Source: JBGTBD01 sp041749475
GTDB taxonomy: Bacteria; Pseudomonadota; Alphaproteobacteria; Rickettsiales; UBA998
NCBI GenBank assembly: GCA_041749475.1
Contig: JBGTBD010000072.1
Location: forward strand, 1-25,704
DNA: 25,704 nucleotides
Reading direction: 5' to 3'
Shown: positions 14,879 through 23,886 of the stretch, piece by piece
Layout of the letters: each line of letters opens with the position of its first letter
Numbering within the stretch: the stretch's first letter is position 1
The notes under the pieces: model-generated
Databases searched by the model: none
What the model was told of the DNA's origin: nothing
What the model saw: only the letters and a program-made list of their open reading frames with translations
Program-made: the position numbers and the translations under genes

Positions 14879-15977
14879 AGCGTTGCACCCCGACCTCCTG
14901 CCGTTCCTCATGATCGAGGCCAACGGCAAGGGCATCATCACCCATCTTAATAGCACCAGTGAGACACAGTTCGGTCTCTCGCGCACGGAGTTGGTCGGCG
15001 AGAATCTTTCGGCGCTGTTCGAGAATGATCCGCAGATTTTATCGATGACGCAGCAGACTTTGGCCTATGGCGTGTTGATGAAGGCCTATGACCATGAACT
15101 GAATATGAAAGGCGTCGAGAGCCGCCGCGCGCATTGTTATATCACGCCTATCTGGCGCATCGAGGAAGAACAGAAGAAGCAGCGTGACCCCCGGCCTATC
15201 GGGGTTTTACTTTTTATCGACCCCCTACTCGGCATCGGCAAGGCGGAGCAGCAGGAATCGCAAGCCGAGACCATTCGCCGCGCAGGCGTGATGGCGGCGA
15301 TGATGGCGCATGAGGTGAAGAACCCGCTATCGGGTATCCGTGGCGCGGCGCAGTTGATGGAAGAAGAGCTCATCGCCGGGGAAAAGGACGATACGTTGCG
15401 TGACCTCAACGCACTCATCATCCGCGAGGTGGATCGCATTTCGCATACCTTGTCAGAAGTGGAATTCCTATCACGCGATGAGCTGGTTGTTAAGGAGCCG
15501 GTGAATATCCACGAGGTGCTGCATTACGTCACCCGCTCGCTCGACCCCACCTTGCTCAAGCGTGTCACCATCCAGCAGAAATTCGACCCCTCCTTGCCGG
15601 AAGTCTCCGGTGATCGCAACATGCTCATCCAGTTATTCTTGAACCTATTGAAGAACGCGGCGGAGGCGATGGAGGGGGTGGATGCGCCTACCTTAAGCCT
15701 CACCACGTCATACCGCCATGATTACCGCCTGCGTTTGCGCGGCAAGCAGGCACTCCCCATCATCGTCCAGGTAGCAGATAACGGCAGCGGCATCGCCCCC
15801 GACATCCAGCGCAACCTCTTCGACCCCTACCTCACCACCAAAAAAGGCGGCAGCGGCCTAGGCCTCGCCATCGCCCAGAAAATCACCGGGCAGCATGAGG
15901 GGATGTTGGAATTGTCTCACTCCGAGCCGGGGAATACGGCGTTCACGGTGATGTTGCCAGTGTTTAGGAAAAAATAA
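14826..15977 (+). CDS. ntrB: Nitrogen regulation sensor kinase NtrB
   Basis: Cytoplasmic histidine kinase/phosphatase that controls NtrC in response to PII and nitrogen status. 383 residues: an N-terminal PAS domain (about 22-135; IEANGKGIITHLN, then GLSRTELVGENL), a dimerisation/phosphoacceptor domain with His162 in AHEVKNPLSGIRGAAQL, and an ATPase domain with LLKNAAEAM (N box), VADNGSGI (G1) and GGSGLGLAIAQ (G2). No membrane segment, as expected. GGAGG about 10 bases upstream supports ATG 14826 although this overlaps dusB by 53 bases; a start about 20 codons later would also keep the domains. Unusually, ntrC does not follow directly: an unrelated peptidase gene intervenes. Confidence 0.94.
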   Translation: MPFANFSPKATSQPSPREALHPDLLPFLMIEANGKGIITHLNSTSETQFGLSRTELVGENLSALFENDPQILSMTQQTLAYGVLMKAYDHELNMKGVESRRAHCYITPIWRIEEEQKKQRDPRPIGVLLFIDPLLGIGKAEQQESQAETIRRAGVMAAMMAHEVKNPLSGIRGAAQLMEEELIAGEKDDTLRDLNALIIREVDRISHTLSEVEFLSRDELVVKEPVNIHEVLHYVTRSLDPTLLKRVTIQQKFDPSLPEVSGDRNMLIQLFLNLLKNAAEAMEGVDAPTLSLTTSYRHDYRLRLRGKQALPIIVQVADNGSGIAPDIQRNLFDPYLTTKKGGSGLGLAIAQKITGQHEGMLELSHSEPGNTAFTVMLPVFRKK

Positions 15978-16039
15978 CATTTATTTGTTATTTATCAATT
16001 TTATATCCGCCATCATGAAACCGACATAATTTATATGTA

Positions 16040-16708
16040 ATGTCCCTTCTCATGACACGCAAAACATTACATGTGACCGCGCCGGAGAGTGAACTGCAAC
16101 ATAGGCTACAGGCCCTTTGGCCTGAAATTGATGCGATGCGCAACGCGCTCTATGTACATTACTCCGATGCAGAACAGGATCAATTCTCCACTGCTATTCG
16201 TAAATTTGGCATCTACCTGCCAGATCAGGCGATTCCGTTGGATATGCGCCAATGGATGGATGATCTGGAGCACCGCCGTCCTTCTATCACGCAGGATGCA
16301 TTGCTTCAGGAAGTGAATAGCTATATTAATACCCGCATCAAGAATGTCAGTGACATCTACACGTCAGGTAGAAAAGAATATTATGCATCCCCGCAAATTA
16401 CCCTCCAACGGGGAAAAGGGGATTGCGAGGATTTCGCCTATTTAAAAGCAGCCATACTTAAAAAAATGGGGTTCACCGATGATCAGCTGATTATCATTGA
16501 AGGCCAAACCCCCGCGGCGCTCGAAGGCACGTCCGGAGGGCATATAGCCTTGCTGGTGAATACACAAGACGGGTTACGGCTGATGGATAATTATTATTTT
16601 CCCAAGGTTGAAAGTCCGCCTCAGAAGGTGATGGAACATCTGGATAATTGCTATAGTTCCGATTTCAAAATATTTTGTTCTATCCCAAAAGCTGGTCCAT
16701 CCCGTTAG
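16040..16708 (+). CDS. Bacterial transglutaminase-like cysteine peptidase (BTLCP, LapG-type fold)
   Basis: 222 residues. The signature GKGDCEDFAYLKAAIL (126-140), GGHIALLV and LMDNYY give a Cys129-His168-Asp183 triad in the order and spacing of the BTLCP family (Peptidase_C93), which includes the periplasmic adhesin protease LapG. Unlike LapG, no signal peptide is visible (MSLLMTRKTLHVTAP), so it is either cytoplasmic or exported in a way I cannot see. The start is ATG 16040 or ATG 16052; both have poor ribosome sites. The upstream gap (15978-16039) is AT-rich. The gene sits between ntrB and ntrC, which are normally adjacent, and looks like an insertion with its own promoter. Substrate unknown; no LapD or adhesin gene is nearby. 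Confidence 0.85.
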   Translation: MSLLMTRKTLHVTAPESELQHRLQALWPEIDAMRNALYVHYSDAEQDQFSTAIRKFGIYLPDQAIPLDMRQWMDDLEHRRPSITQDALLQEVNSYINTRIKNVSDIYTSGRKEYYASPQITLQRGKGDCEDFAYLKAAILKKMGFTDDQLIIIEGQTPAALEGTSGGHIALLVNTQDGLRLMDNYYFPKVESPPQKVMEHLDNCYSSDFKIFCSIPKAGPSR

Positions 16709-16732
16709 TGATTGCACTCCCCCGGATAATGC

Positions 16733-16762
16733 GATAGCCTGCCTAAAAATTAGGCAACTATC
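16733..16762 (+). promoter_or_regulatory. Hairpin in the ntrC leader
   Basis: GATAG (16733-16737) and GCCTAA (16741-16746) pair with TTAGGC (16750-16755) and CTATC (16758-16762) around an AAA loop, giving a two-part stem ending 11 bases before the ntrC ATG. There is no T-run, so it is a poor terminator. It may shield or shape the ntrC translation start, for which no Shine-Dalgarno is visible, or be an operator. Confidence 0.45.
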
Positions 16763-16773
16763 GGCATATTTCC

Positions 16774-18231
16774 ATGAACCAACCTGCGACCAACCTCTCC
16801 CCCGCCCCTGAAATCCTGCTGGCGGATGATGATGATTCTATTCGGACTGTCATCCGGCAGGCGTTGGCGAAGCGTGGGTACCGGGTGCGGCAGACGGATA
16901 ATGGGCAGCAGTTGCTGCAATGGGCGCTGCGGGGGGATGGCGACCTTATCATCACGGATGTTATCATGCCGGGGATGAGCGGGTTGGATGCGTTGCAAGC
17001 CATACGTGCCAAACGGCCGGACGTTCCCGTCATCGTCATCTCGGCGCATAGTTCATTTAGTACTACGGTCGCCGCGACGACGCATGGGGCGAATGAGTAT
17101 CTGCCGAAGCCGTTCGATCTGCATCATCTGATGAAAGTCGTGGAGACATTGATGCCCGCGACGGAAGTGGACACGCCGGTTCCCGTTACCGTGGATGCCT
17201 CCCCCGTGACCTCCTTCATCGGCTCCTCACCCGCAATGCAATCCGTATTCAAATCCGTTGCGCGGATGACGCAGCTGGATTTGACGGTGCTCATCGAAGG
17301 GGAATCAGGGACGGGGAAAGAAGTGATTGCGCGCGCGTTACACGGGCTATCGCTGCGCAAGGACAGTCCGTTCGTGGCACTGAATATGGCGGCTATCCCG
17401 CGTGAGTTGGTGGAAAGCGAATTATTCGGCCATGAGAAAGGCGCGTTCACGGGCGCGAATATGAAGCGTAAGGGGAAGTTCGCGCTGGCCGAGACGGGGA
17501 CGTTATTCCTCGACGAGATCGGCGATATGCCGCTTGATGCGCAAGCCAAGCTGCTGCGCGTGTTGCAGGAGGGGGAGTATACTCCCGTCGGCGGGACGCA
17601 TGCAGAGAAAGCCCATGTGCGCATCATCTGCGCGACGCACCAGAACTTGGCCAACTTATGCCGTCAAGGGCGGTTCCGTGAAGACTTATTTTTCCGGTTA
17701 AATGTCGTGCCCATCCGCGTCCCGCCGCTTCGCGAGCGCAAGGAAGATATTTCCGACCTTGTCCAATTCTTCCAGCTACAGGCGAAAACGCGCGGGTTGC
17801 CGATGCGTCGGTTCGATGCCTTGGCGCTCACTGCATTACAGGAATATCGCTGGCCGGGGAATGTGCGCGAGTTGGAGAATTTCGTCTACCGCATCCTTGC
17901 GTTATCATCAGAGGAACTCATCACCGCCACACTGGTGGAAGAGCATCTGCCGCGCGCGGCATTGAGCGAGACGGAACAGCTTTGCCTGCATGAGCAGGTG
18001 GAAGCGTGGCTGCGCGATTATTTCGGCCAGCACCGCCCTTCCCTGCCGCCACAGGGTGGCTATGATCGTATCCTGCGTGAAGTGGAAGCCCCGCTGATAC
18101 GCGTCGCGTTGGAAGCGACGAAGGGTAACCAGATCCAGGCCGCTGCGCTCCTCGGCATCAACCGAAACACGCTGCGGAAGAAGATCACCGATCTCGGTAT
18201 CGGCATCTCCCGCACCATCTCACAGGACTAA
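16774..18231 (+). CDS. ntrC: Nitrogen regulation response regulator NtrC (sigma-54 activator)
   Basis: Response regulator of NtrB; when phosphorylated it activates sigma-54 promoters of nitrogen-assimilation genes. 485 residues. The receiver domain has LLADDDD near the N terminus, phosphoacceptor Asp62 in ITDVIMPG, and Lys112 in LPKPFD. The AAA+ domain has Walker A GESGTGKE (175-182), GAFTGA (223-228, sigma-54 contact) and Walker B LFLDE. The C-terminal Fis-type helix-turn-helix is NQIQAAALLGINRNTLRKK. All functional residues are intact. No ribosome site is evident ahead of ATG 16774, where a hairpin lies instead. ntrY starts 5 bases after the stop. Confidence 0.96.
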   Translation: MNQPATNLSPAPEILLADDDDSIRTVIRQALAKRGYRVRQTDNGQQLLQWALRGDGDLIITDVIMPGMSGLDALQAIRAKRPDVPVIVISAHSSFSTTVAATTHGANEYLPKPFDLHHLMKVVETLMPATEVDTPVPVTVDASPVTSFIGSSPAMQSVFKSVARMTQLDLTVLIEGESGTGKEVIARALHGLSLRKDSPFVALNMAAIPRELVESELFGHEKGAFTGANMKRKGKFALAETGTLFLDEIGDMPLDAQAKLLRVLQEGEYTPVGGTHAEKAHVRIICATHQNLANLCRQGRFREDLFFRLNVVPIRVPPLRERKEDISDLVQFFQLQAKTRGLPMRRFDALALTALQEYRWPGNVRELENFVYRILALSSEELITATLVEEHLPRAALSETEQLCLHEQVEAWLRDYFGQHRPSLPPQGGYDRILREVEAPLIRVALEATKGNQIQAAALLGINRNTLRKKITDLGIGISRTISQD

Positions 18232-18236
18232 CTATT

Positions 18237-20468
18237 ATGAGCAGCGGTTCCTTCACCCCGGCTACACCGAACACGCCCAGCACCGTTGACCGCCTTCTCC
18301 ACTGGGCGCGCATGAACCGCATCGCACGGAAGCTGTCTTATATCCTGTCATTCATGATCGCCGTTTCGGTCGTCACCACGTATGTGATGATTTCGCGCAG
18401 CGACAGCCCGACGGGACCGGAGCCGCAGACGATTCTGGGCATGGCGATCGTGAACCTACTGCTGGTACTGGGGCTTGTGGTGCTGATTGCACGAAAATTA
18501 TTTACGCTGTGGTCGTCGTTAAAAGCGGGTGCGGTAGGGTCAAAGCTGCAGCGGCGCATCATCACCGTATTCACGATGGTGACCGTCATCCCCACGGTTG
18601 CGGTGTCGGTCTTCTCGGTCATCTTCTTCAATTACGGGATTCAGGCATGGTTCGATAATCGCGTCAGCACGGCGCTCGGCCAGTCGGTCGCCGTGGCGGA
18701 AGCGTATCTGGAAGAACATAAGGAATCGATCCGCATCGATGCGTTCTCGATGGTCAGCGTGCTCAGGATGGATCTGGATGCGGCCGTGCTAGACCCGGCG
18801 TTCTTTAACTCGCGCATTGACACCGAAGCCGGTCGCCGATTGCTGACCGAAGCGGTCGTCTTCCAGCATAACCGTATCCTTGGTCGCTCGGCGCTCAGCT
18901 TTTCCTTCCCACTCAGCAACATCCCCGAACAGAAATTGAGTGAGGCGCGACTAGGTAATATAGCTTTAATGGACGAGGATGATCGTATTGCCGGAATCGT
19001 GTTGCTGGATGAAGCGACCAATACCTATCTCTATGTCAGCCGGCTGATTGATGAAAAAGTCGTCGAGCATGTGGACGCGACGCAAGGGGCGGCGAATCAA
19101 TATAAGAAACTGAAAAGCCAGATCGGAGAGTTACAGGTACAGTTCTCGCTGGTGTTCTTCATCGTCTCGCTGGTGTTATTGCTGACCGTTATCTGGTACG
19201 GGATTTTGTTTGCGCAACGGCTGGTCAATCCCCTGTCGCGTCTGATCAACGCAACCGAGCGTGTCCGCGCGGGGGATTTCTCGACGCGGGTGGAACCTTC
19301 CGTCGAGAATGACGAAATCTCCACCCTCACCCGCCGCTTTAACCGGATGACCGAGCAGTTGCAGACGCAGCGTCAGGAAGTAACACAGGCAACGCGGATG
19401 CTTAATGAGCGTCGCCGTCTTACGGAAGCGGTTCTGGAAGGCGCATCCGCCGGGGTGATCGCGGTCGATAATGCGCAGAAGGTGACGCTATTCAACAGCT
19501 CCGCCTGCCGCCTGCTGGAAATCAGTAATGACCAAGACATCAAGAACGACCCCATCCTGAAGCTGATGCCGGAAATCTCTGCCTTGCTGCAACGGGCGGA
19601 GGAACATCCGGGCGAATTGGTGCAGGAGGACGTAACGCTTCCGCGCGGAGCTAAGGTATTGACGCTGCACGTGCGCATCACCACCGAAATGCAGGGTGAT
19701 AAGATTGAAGGCTACGTCATCACGTTCGATGACATCTCCCCACTCGTTTCCGCGCAGCGCCGGGCTGCGTGGTCGGATGTCGCGCGCCGCATCGCGCATG
19801 AGATTAAGAATCCGCTGACGCCGATCCAGCTCTCGCTGGAGCGCCTGCGCAAGAAGCATATGCCAGTGGACGCCGAGGAGCAGGCCATGTTCCTCAAATA
19901 TCTCGACACCATCAGCCGTCACGCGGCGGATATCGGCAGTATGGTAGACGAGTTCGTTTCCTTCGCGCGTATGCCGCAAGCGGTGATCCGCGATAACGAC
20001 ATCTGCGATATTTTGAAAAAGGCGACCTTCTCTGCACAGACAGGATTTCCGGAAATCCGTATCAGCCTGTCGCTGGAAGAAGACCCGTTCACCTTACGGT
20101 GTGATGAACGGCAGATCAGCCAGATTCTCACCAACCTGCTCAAGAACGCCGCCGAGTCCATTGAGCGACGGGTGAAGAACGGCGATGAATTGCGGCCTCT
20201 TGGCGAGATCATGGTACGCACGCGTTATATGCCGGGGCGCTTCCTGATCGAGGTGATGGATAATGGCGTCGGCTTCCCGTCGGAAAATATGGAGAAGATG
20301 CTGGAGCCCTACGTCACCACCCGCGCGAAGGGGACGGGGCTGGGCCTGGCCATCGTCAAAAAAATCATGGAAGATCATAAAGGTAACATCACGTTGGCCA
20401 ATCGGAATGAGGGTGGTGCGATGATCACCTTGTCGTTTCCTTCGACGCTTGATCGACAATATCAATAG
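18237..20468 (+). CDS. ntrY: Sensor histidine kinase NtrY
   Basis: Membrane sensor kinase of the NtrYX system, linked in alphaproteobacteria to nitrogen, redox and envelope control. 743 residues. Four hydrophobic segments at about 33-52, 67-87, 107-130 and 303-325 leave a large periplasmic loop (about 131-302). A HAMP domain follows (about 326-378, VNPLSRLINATERVRAGDF), then a PAS domain (about 395-500), His521 in RRIAHEIKNPLTPIQLS, and an ATPase domain with LLKNAAESIE, VMDNGVGFP and GTGLGLAIVKKI. All kinase boxes are intact and the length is typical. It is transcribed directly behind ntrC with a 5-base gap, with AGGA about 10 bases before the ATG. Confidence 0.96.
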   Translation: MSSGSFTPATPNTPSTVDRLLHWARMNRIARKLSYILSFMIAVSVVTTYVMISRSDSPTGPEPQTILGMAIVNLLLVLGLVVLIARKLFTLWSSLKAGAVGSKLQRRIITVFTMVTVIPTVAVSVFSVIFFNYGIQAWFDNRVSTALGQSVAVAEAYLEEHKESIRIDAFSMVSVLRMDLDAAVLDPAFFNSRIDTEAGRRLLTEAVVFQHNRILGRSALSFSFPLSNIPEQKLSEARLGNIALMDEDDRIAGIVLLDEATNTYLYVSRLIDEKVVEHVDATQGAANQYKKLKSQIGELQVQFSLVFFIVSLVLLLTVIWYGILFAQRLVNPLSRLINATERVRAGDFSTRVEPSVENDEISTLTRRFNRMTEQLQTQRQEVTQATRMLNERRRLTEAVLEGASAGVIAVDNAQKVTLFNSSACRLLEISNDQDIKNDPILKLMPEISALLQRAEEHPGELVQEDVTLPRGAKVLTLHVRITTEMQGDKIEGYVITFDDISPLVSAQRRAAWSDVARRIAHEIKNPLTPIQLSLERLRKKHMPVDAEEQAMFLKYLDTISRHAADIGSMVDEFVSFARMPQAVIRDNDICDILKKATFSAQTGFPEIRISLSLEEDPFTLRCDERQISQILTNLLKNAAESIERRVKNGDELRPLGEIMVRTRYMPGRFLIEVMDNGVGFPSENMEKMLEPYVTTRAKGTGLGLAIVKKIMEDHKGNITLANRNEGGAMITLSFPSTLDRQYQ

Positions 20469-20471
20469 TTA

Positions 20472-20500
20472 TTGCATCGACCGCGTCAAAGGTCTATGAG
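20472..20500 (+). promoter_or_regulatory. Weak candidate promoter between ntrY and ntrX
   Basis: TTGCAT (20472-20477), a 17-base spacer and TATGAG (20495-20500) lie about 70 bases ahead of ntrX. The 104-base ntrY-ntrX gap is long for this operon and suggests separate control of ntrX, but the match is weak. Confidence 0.2.
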
Positions 20501-20572
20501 TAGTAGTAACATTTTTATCACTGGAGGTGTGTTTCACCTTCAAGCCATTGAAAAGCTGGAGCAATTAGCATT

Positions 20573-21967
20573 ATGGGCCTAGACGTACTTGTAGTAGATG
20601 ATGAGAGCGATATTCGTGAGCTTATTTCCGAAATACTGAAAGATGAGGGGTTCTCCCCGCGTCAGGCAGGTAATAGCGACCAGGCGCTGAAATCCCTCGC
20701 GGCGCGCGTCCCCGGCTTGCTCATTCTCGATATATGGCTGCAAGGCAGTGAACTGGACGGGCTGGGCATTCTCGAAATCTGCCAGAGTAAATATCCGGGC
20801 ATACCCGTTGTCATGATCAGCGGGCACGGCAATATCGAGACGGCGGTCAGCGCCATCAAGATGGGAGCCTACGACTTCATCGAGAAGCCGTTCACAGCCG
20901 AAAAACTGATGCATGTCATCAACCGCACATTACAACTCTCCCGCCTCAGCCGCGAAAATTCCGAGATGAAATTGCGCGGGTATAATGAGATGAAACTCAT
21001 TGGCTCCTCCACCGTTATCAATCAGGTTCGAGCCAATATCGAGAAGGTCGCGCCGACCAATAGCCGCATCCTCATCACGGGGGAAGAAGGCACGGGTAAA
21101 GAAGTCGTCGCCCGCCTCATCCATGCCAAATCGCATCGCCGCCAGGGCAATTTCGTGACGCTGAACGCGGCTTCCATGTTGCCGTCACAGATGGATATCG
21201 AACTGTTCGGTATCGAAGAAGCGAATCCCACAGGCGTTGCAGAAAAGCTTGGCTTGTTCGAGCGCGCGCATGGCGGAACACTGTTTATTGACGAAATCGC
21301 CGACATGCATTGGGAAACGCAAGGGCGCATCCTCCGCACCTTGCAGGAACAGAATTTTGAGCGCGTACGCGGCACGAAACGCATCGCCGTCGATGTGCGC
21401 GTGATTGCTGCCAGCAACCGCGATTTGAAAGAAGAGATCAAGGCCGGTCGTTTCCGGGAAGACCTTTATTACCGCCTCAATATCGTGCCGTTCCATATGC
21501 CGAATTTGCGCGAACGTCGTGAGGATATTCCCGAACTTTGCCAGTATTTCCTGAAGCGTGCCGCTGATTCCGCCGGTATGAGCGCGCGTAAGATCTCCGA
21601 CGAGGCGATGGCGATTTTGCAGGCCTATGCATGGCCGGGTAATATCCGCCATTTGCGTAACGTGATGGAATGGTTGCTCATCATGGCGCCGGGCGAATCC
21701 ACCAGCGCAATCGAGCCGGAAATGCTGCCGCCGGAATTGCTGGAGACGCATTCGACCATCATGAACACGGACGATAATAACGCCATCATGTCCCTGCCGC
21801 TTCGTGAAGCGCGGGAGATTTTCGAGCGGCAATATCTCTCCGCCCAGATCGCGCGGTTCGGGGGGAATATCTCGAAAACGTCGGCATTCATCGGCATGGA
21901 GCGTTCGGCGTTGCACCGCAAACTGAAGATGCTCGGTATCCACAGCGACGAGAAAGTGCCGGCGTAA
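20573..21967 (+). CDS. ntrX: Response regulator NtrX
   Basis: Partner regulator of NtrY. 464 residues. The receiver domain has VVDDESD (7-13), Asp53 in LLILDIWLQGS and Lys105 in IEKPF. The AAA+ domain has Walker A GEEGTGKE (170-177) and LFIDEIADM. The C-terminal Fis-type helix-turn-helix is around GGNISKTSAFIGMERSALHRK. The GAFTGA loop that contacts sigma-54 is absent: after ELFG the sequence reads IEEANPTGVAEKLGLFE. This matches other alphaproteobacterial NtrX proteins, which are thought to act without sigma-54. GGAG about 11 bases upstream of ATG 20573 is the likely ribosome site. Confidence 0.95.
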   Translation: MGLDVLVVDDESDIRELISEILKDEGFSPRQAGNSDQALKSLAARVPGLLILDIWLQGSELDGLGILEICQSKYPGIPVVMISGHGNIETAVSAIKMGAYDFIEKPFTAEKLMHVINRTLQLSRLSRENSEMKLRGYNEMKLIGSSTVINQVRANIEKVAPTNSRILITGEEGTGKEVVARLIHAKSHRRQGNFVTLNAASMLPSQMDIELFGIEEANPTGVAEKLGLFERAHGGTLFIDEIADMHWETQGRILRTLQEQNFERVRGTKRIAVDVRVIAASNRDLKEEIKAGRFREDLYYRLNIVPFHMPNLRERREDIPELCQYFLKRAADSAGMSARKISDEAMAILQAYAWPGNIRHLRNVMEWLLIMAPGESTSAIEPEMLPPELLETHSTIMNTDDNNAIMSLPLREAREIFERQYLSAQIARFGGNISKTSAFIGMERSALHRKLKMLGIHSDEKVPA

Positions 21968-22018
21968 CGCATCTCGCGTTTTCCGTCACGACACACCGCT
22001 AACAGCTAGAGGGTCGTC

Positions 22019-23392
22019 ATGAGAATCATCATCTGCGGAGCGGGTCAGGTCGGATACAATATCGCCGCCCAGTTGACGCATGAGGATCACGAAATCGTGG
22101 TCATCGACCAGCAGGAATCCCTCATCGGCAAATTGAATGACTCGCTCGATGCACAAGGCATCGTGGGCTTCGCGGCGCACCCCAACGTACTTCGCCGTGC
22201 GGGTGCGGATGAAGCGGACATGCTGATCGCCGTCACCAATTCGGACGAGGTGAATATGGTCTGCTGCGAGGTGGCGAATACGCTGTTCAATATCCCCACC
22301 AAAATCGCGCGTATCCGTAATCAGGAATATCTCGAACCGGAATGGAAACGCCTATTCGCAGCGGACAGACTCGCTATCGACGTCATCATCTCGCCTGAGA
22401 TCGAGGTGGCGGAAGCCATCCTGCGCCGCCTCCATGCGCCGGGGGCAATGGATATGATGCCCTTCGTTGACGACACCATCCGCGTGCTCGCCGTGCGGTG
22501 CGAGAAGAACGCCTCACTCAACAATGTTCCCCTAAGCCTTGCCCAGCACCGCATGGAGGATTTGAAGATGAAGATTCTCGGCGTCTCGCATCAGGGGACG
22601 GTCACATTCCCACGCGCCGACCTCATCCTGCATACCGACGACATCGTTTATTTCCTGTGTGATACGAAGGACGTGAAGAAGGCGCTCGCCCTCTTCGGTC
22701 ATGCGGAGAAAGAGGCGCAGCGCATCATCATCCTCGGAGGTGGGAATATCGGCTACACCATCGCGCAGGAGCTAGAGGACGAACCGGACGTGCAGGTCAA
22801 GGTGATTGAGCTGAATATGGCCCGCGCGGAGGAAATCGTCGAGACGCTGAAGCAGACGCCCGTCATCCACGGCAGCGGGCTGGATGCGGAAATCCTCGCC
22901 GAATGCGGCATCGAAAAAACCGATACCATCATCGCCGTCACCAATGACGATAAGGTCAACATCCTCGCTTCTCTGCTCGCTAAGCGGCATGGGTGTCAGC
23001 GTTCCATCGTGCTGGTCAATCATAATACGTATGTACCGCTGTTGGGGAATCTCGGTATCGATGTGGCGGTAAACCCGCGTGAGAGCACGGTTTCCAGCAT
23101 TCTCCGCCATGTGCGGCGGGGCAAGATCAACTCCGTCCATACCATCCTCGACGGGGCGGCGGAGATCATCGAAGCCGAAGCGGTCGCCACCTCGCCTATC
23201 GTCGGCAAGACCATCGAGGGGTTGAAGCTGCCGAAAGGCATCGTCTTCGGCGCGATCGTACGTAAAGGCAAGGTCATCATCCCCGACGGGTCGACGATGA
23301 TCGAGGAGGAGGACAACGTACTGATGCTCGCCACCGCCGATATGGTCGGCAAAGTCGAGAAACTCTTTTCCGTGAGTCTGGAGTTCTTTTAA
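22019..23392 (+). CDS. trkA: Trk potassium uptake system NAD-binding protein TrkA
   Basis: Cytoplasmic regulatory subunit of the Trk K+ transporter; binds NAD(H) and gates the TrkH/G channel. 457 residues in two RCK repeats. The first Rossmann motif is IICGAGQVGYNIA at the N terminus with acidic residues in VVIDQQ; the second, IILGGGNIGYTIA, is near the middle and followed by VKVIELN. Each Rossmann half is followed by a TrkA-C domain. AGAGGG about 6 bases before the ATG is a good ribosome site. In many alphaproteobacteria hfq and hflX follow ntrX-trkA; here they are replaced by an SH3-domain gene whose ATG overlaps the trkA stop (TAATG). Confidence 0.96.
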   Translation: MRIIICGAGQVGYNIAAQLTHEDHEIVVIDQQESLIGKLNDSLDAQGIVGFAAHPNVLRRAGADEADMLIAVTNSDEVNMVCCEVANTLFNIPTKIARIRNQEYLEPEWKRLFAADRLAIDVIISPEIEVAEAILRRLHAPGAMDMMPFVDDTIRVLAVRCEKNASLNNVPLSLAQHRMEDLKMKILGVSHQGTVTFPRADLILHTDDIVYFLCDTKDVKKALALFGHAEKEAQRIIILGGGNIGYTIAQELEDEPDVQVKVIELNMARAEEIVETLKQTPVIHGSGLDAEILAECGIEKTDTIIAVTNDDKVNILASLLAKRHGCQRSIVLVNHNTYVPLLGNLGIDVAVNPRESTVSSILRHVRRGKINSVHTILDGAAEIIEAEAVATSPIVGKTIEGLKLPKGIVFGAIVRKGKVIIPDGSTMIEEEDNVLMLATADMVGKVEKLFSVSLEFF

Positions 23393-23886
23393 TGGTTCGC
23401 GCCTTTCCGTTCCTTATTACACTCCTTGTTATGGGGCTGTTTACCCTTCCCGCGTTCGCGGCGGAGGAGAAATTGCCCGTGCCGCGGTTCGTATCGCTGA
23501 AATGGAACGAGGTGAATCTGCGGGTTGGCCCCAATGTCACCTACCCTATCAAATGGGTCTATAAGCGCCGTCATATGCCCGTGGAAATCATCGAGGAATA
23601 TGAGCATTGGCGCAAAATCCGCGATATGGACGGGGAGACTGGGTGGCTGCATAAAGGCCAGCTTTCCGGCACGCGCACTGCGCTGGTGACGGGCAAGGCC
23701 AACGCCGAGTTCCGCCGCTTCCCGGAAACCACCGCCCCCATCGCTTTCCACGCCGAACCCGGCGTCATCGCCCGCATCGAACGCTGCAACGCCGACTGGT
23801 GCTACCTCGTCATCACGGGGCATAAGGGGTGGTTGGAGAAGTCCGTACTGTTCGGGGTATATGCGGATGAGAAGTTTGATGAGTAG
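23392..23886 (+). CDS. Exported bacterial SH3-domain protein
   Basis: 164 residues. A signal peptide (FPFLITLLVMGLFTLPAFA) cleaves near residue 23, predicting periplasmic location. Two SH3-like modules follow. The first is KWNEVNLRVGPNVTYPIKWVY with EHWRKIRDMDGETGWLHKGQL; the second is FRRFPETTAPI with CNADWCYLVITGHKGWLEK. This is the alphaproteobacterial SH3_4 type found in envelope proteins that may bind peptidoglycan or peptides; exact function unknown. Its ATG overlaps the trkA stop by one base (TAATG), so translation is probably coupled. The lipoprotein gene downstream overlaps its end by 26 bases, making a trkA-SH3-lipoprotein unit. Confidence 0.85.
   Translation: MVRAFPFLITLLVMGLFTLPAFAAEEKLPVPRFVSLKWNEVNLRVGPNVTYPIKWVYKRRHMPVEIIEEYEHWRKIRDMDGETGWLHKGQLSGTRTALVTGKANAEFRRFPETTAPIAFHAEPGVIARIERCNADWCYLVITGHKGWLEKSVLFGVYADEKFDE

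Noticed and set aside
15972..15993. AAATAAC/GTTATTT hairpin after ntrB as a terminator
   Set aside because: All-AT 7-bp stem containing the ntrB stop codon and without a GC-rich base; too weak to call.
21180..21260. NtrX broken because GAFTGA is missing
   Set aside because: Absence of GAFTGA is normal in alphaproteobacterial NtrX; the rest of the AAA+ domain is intact.
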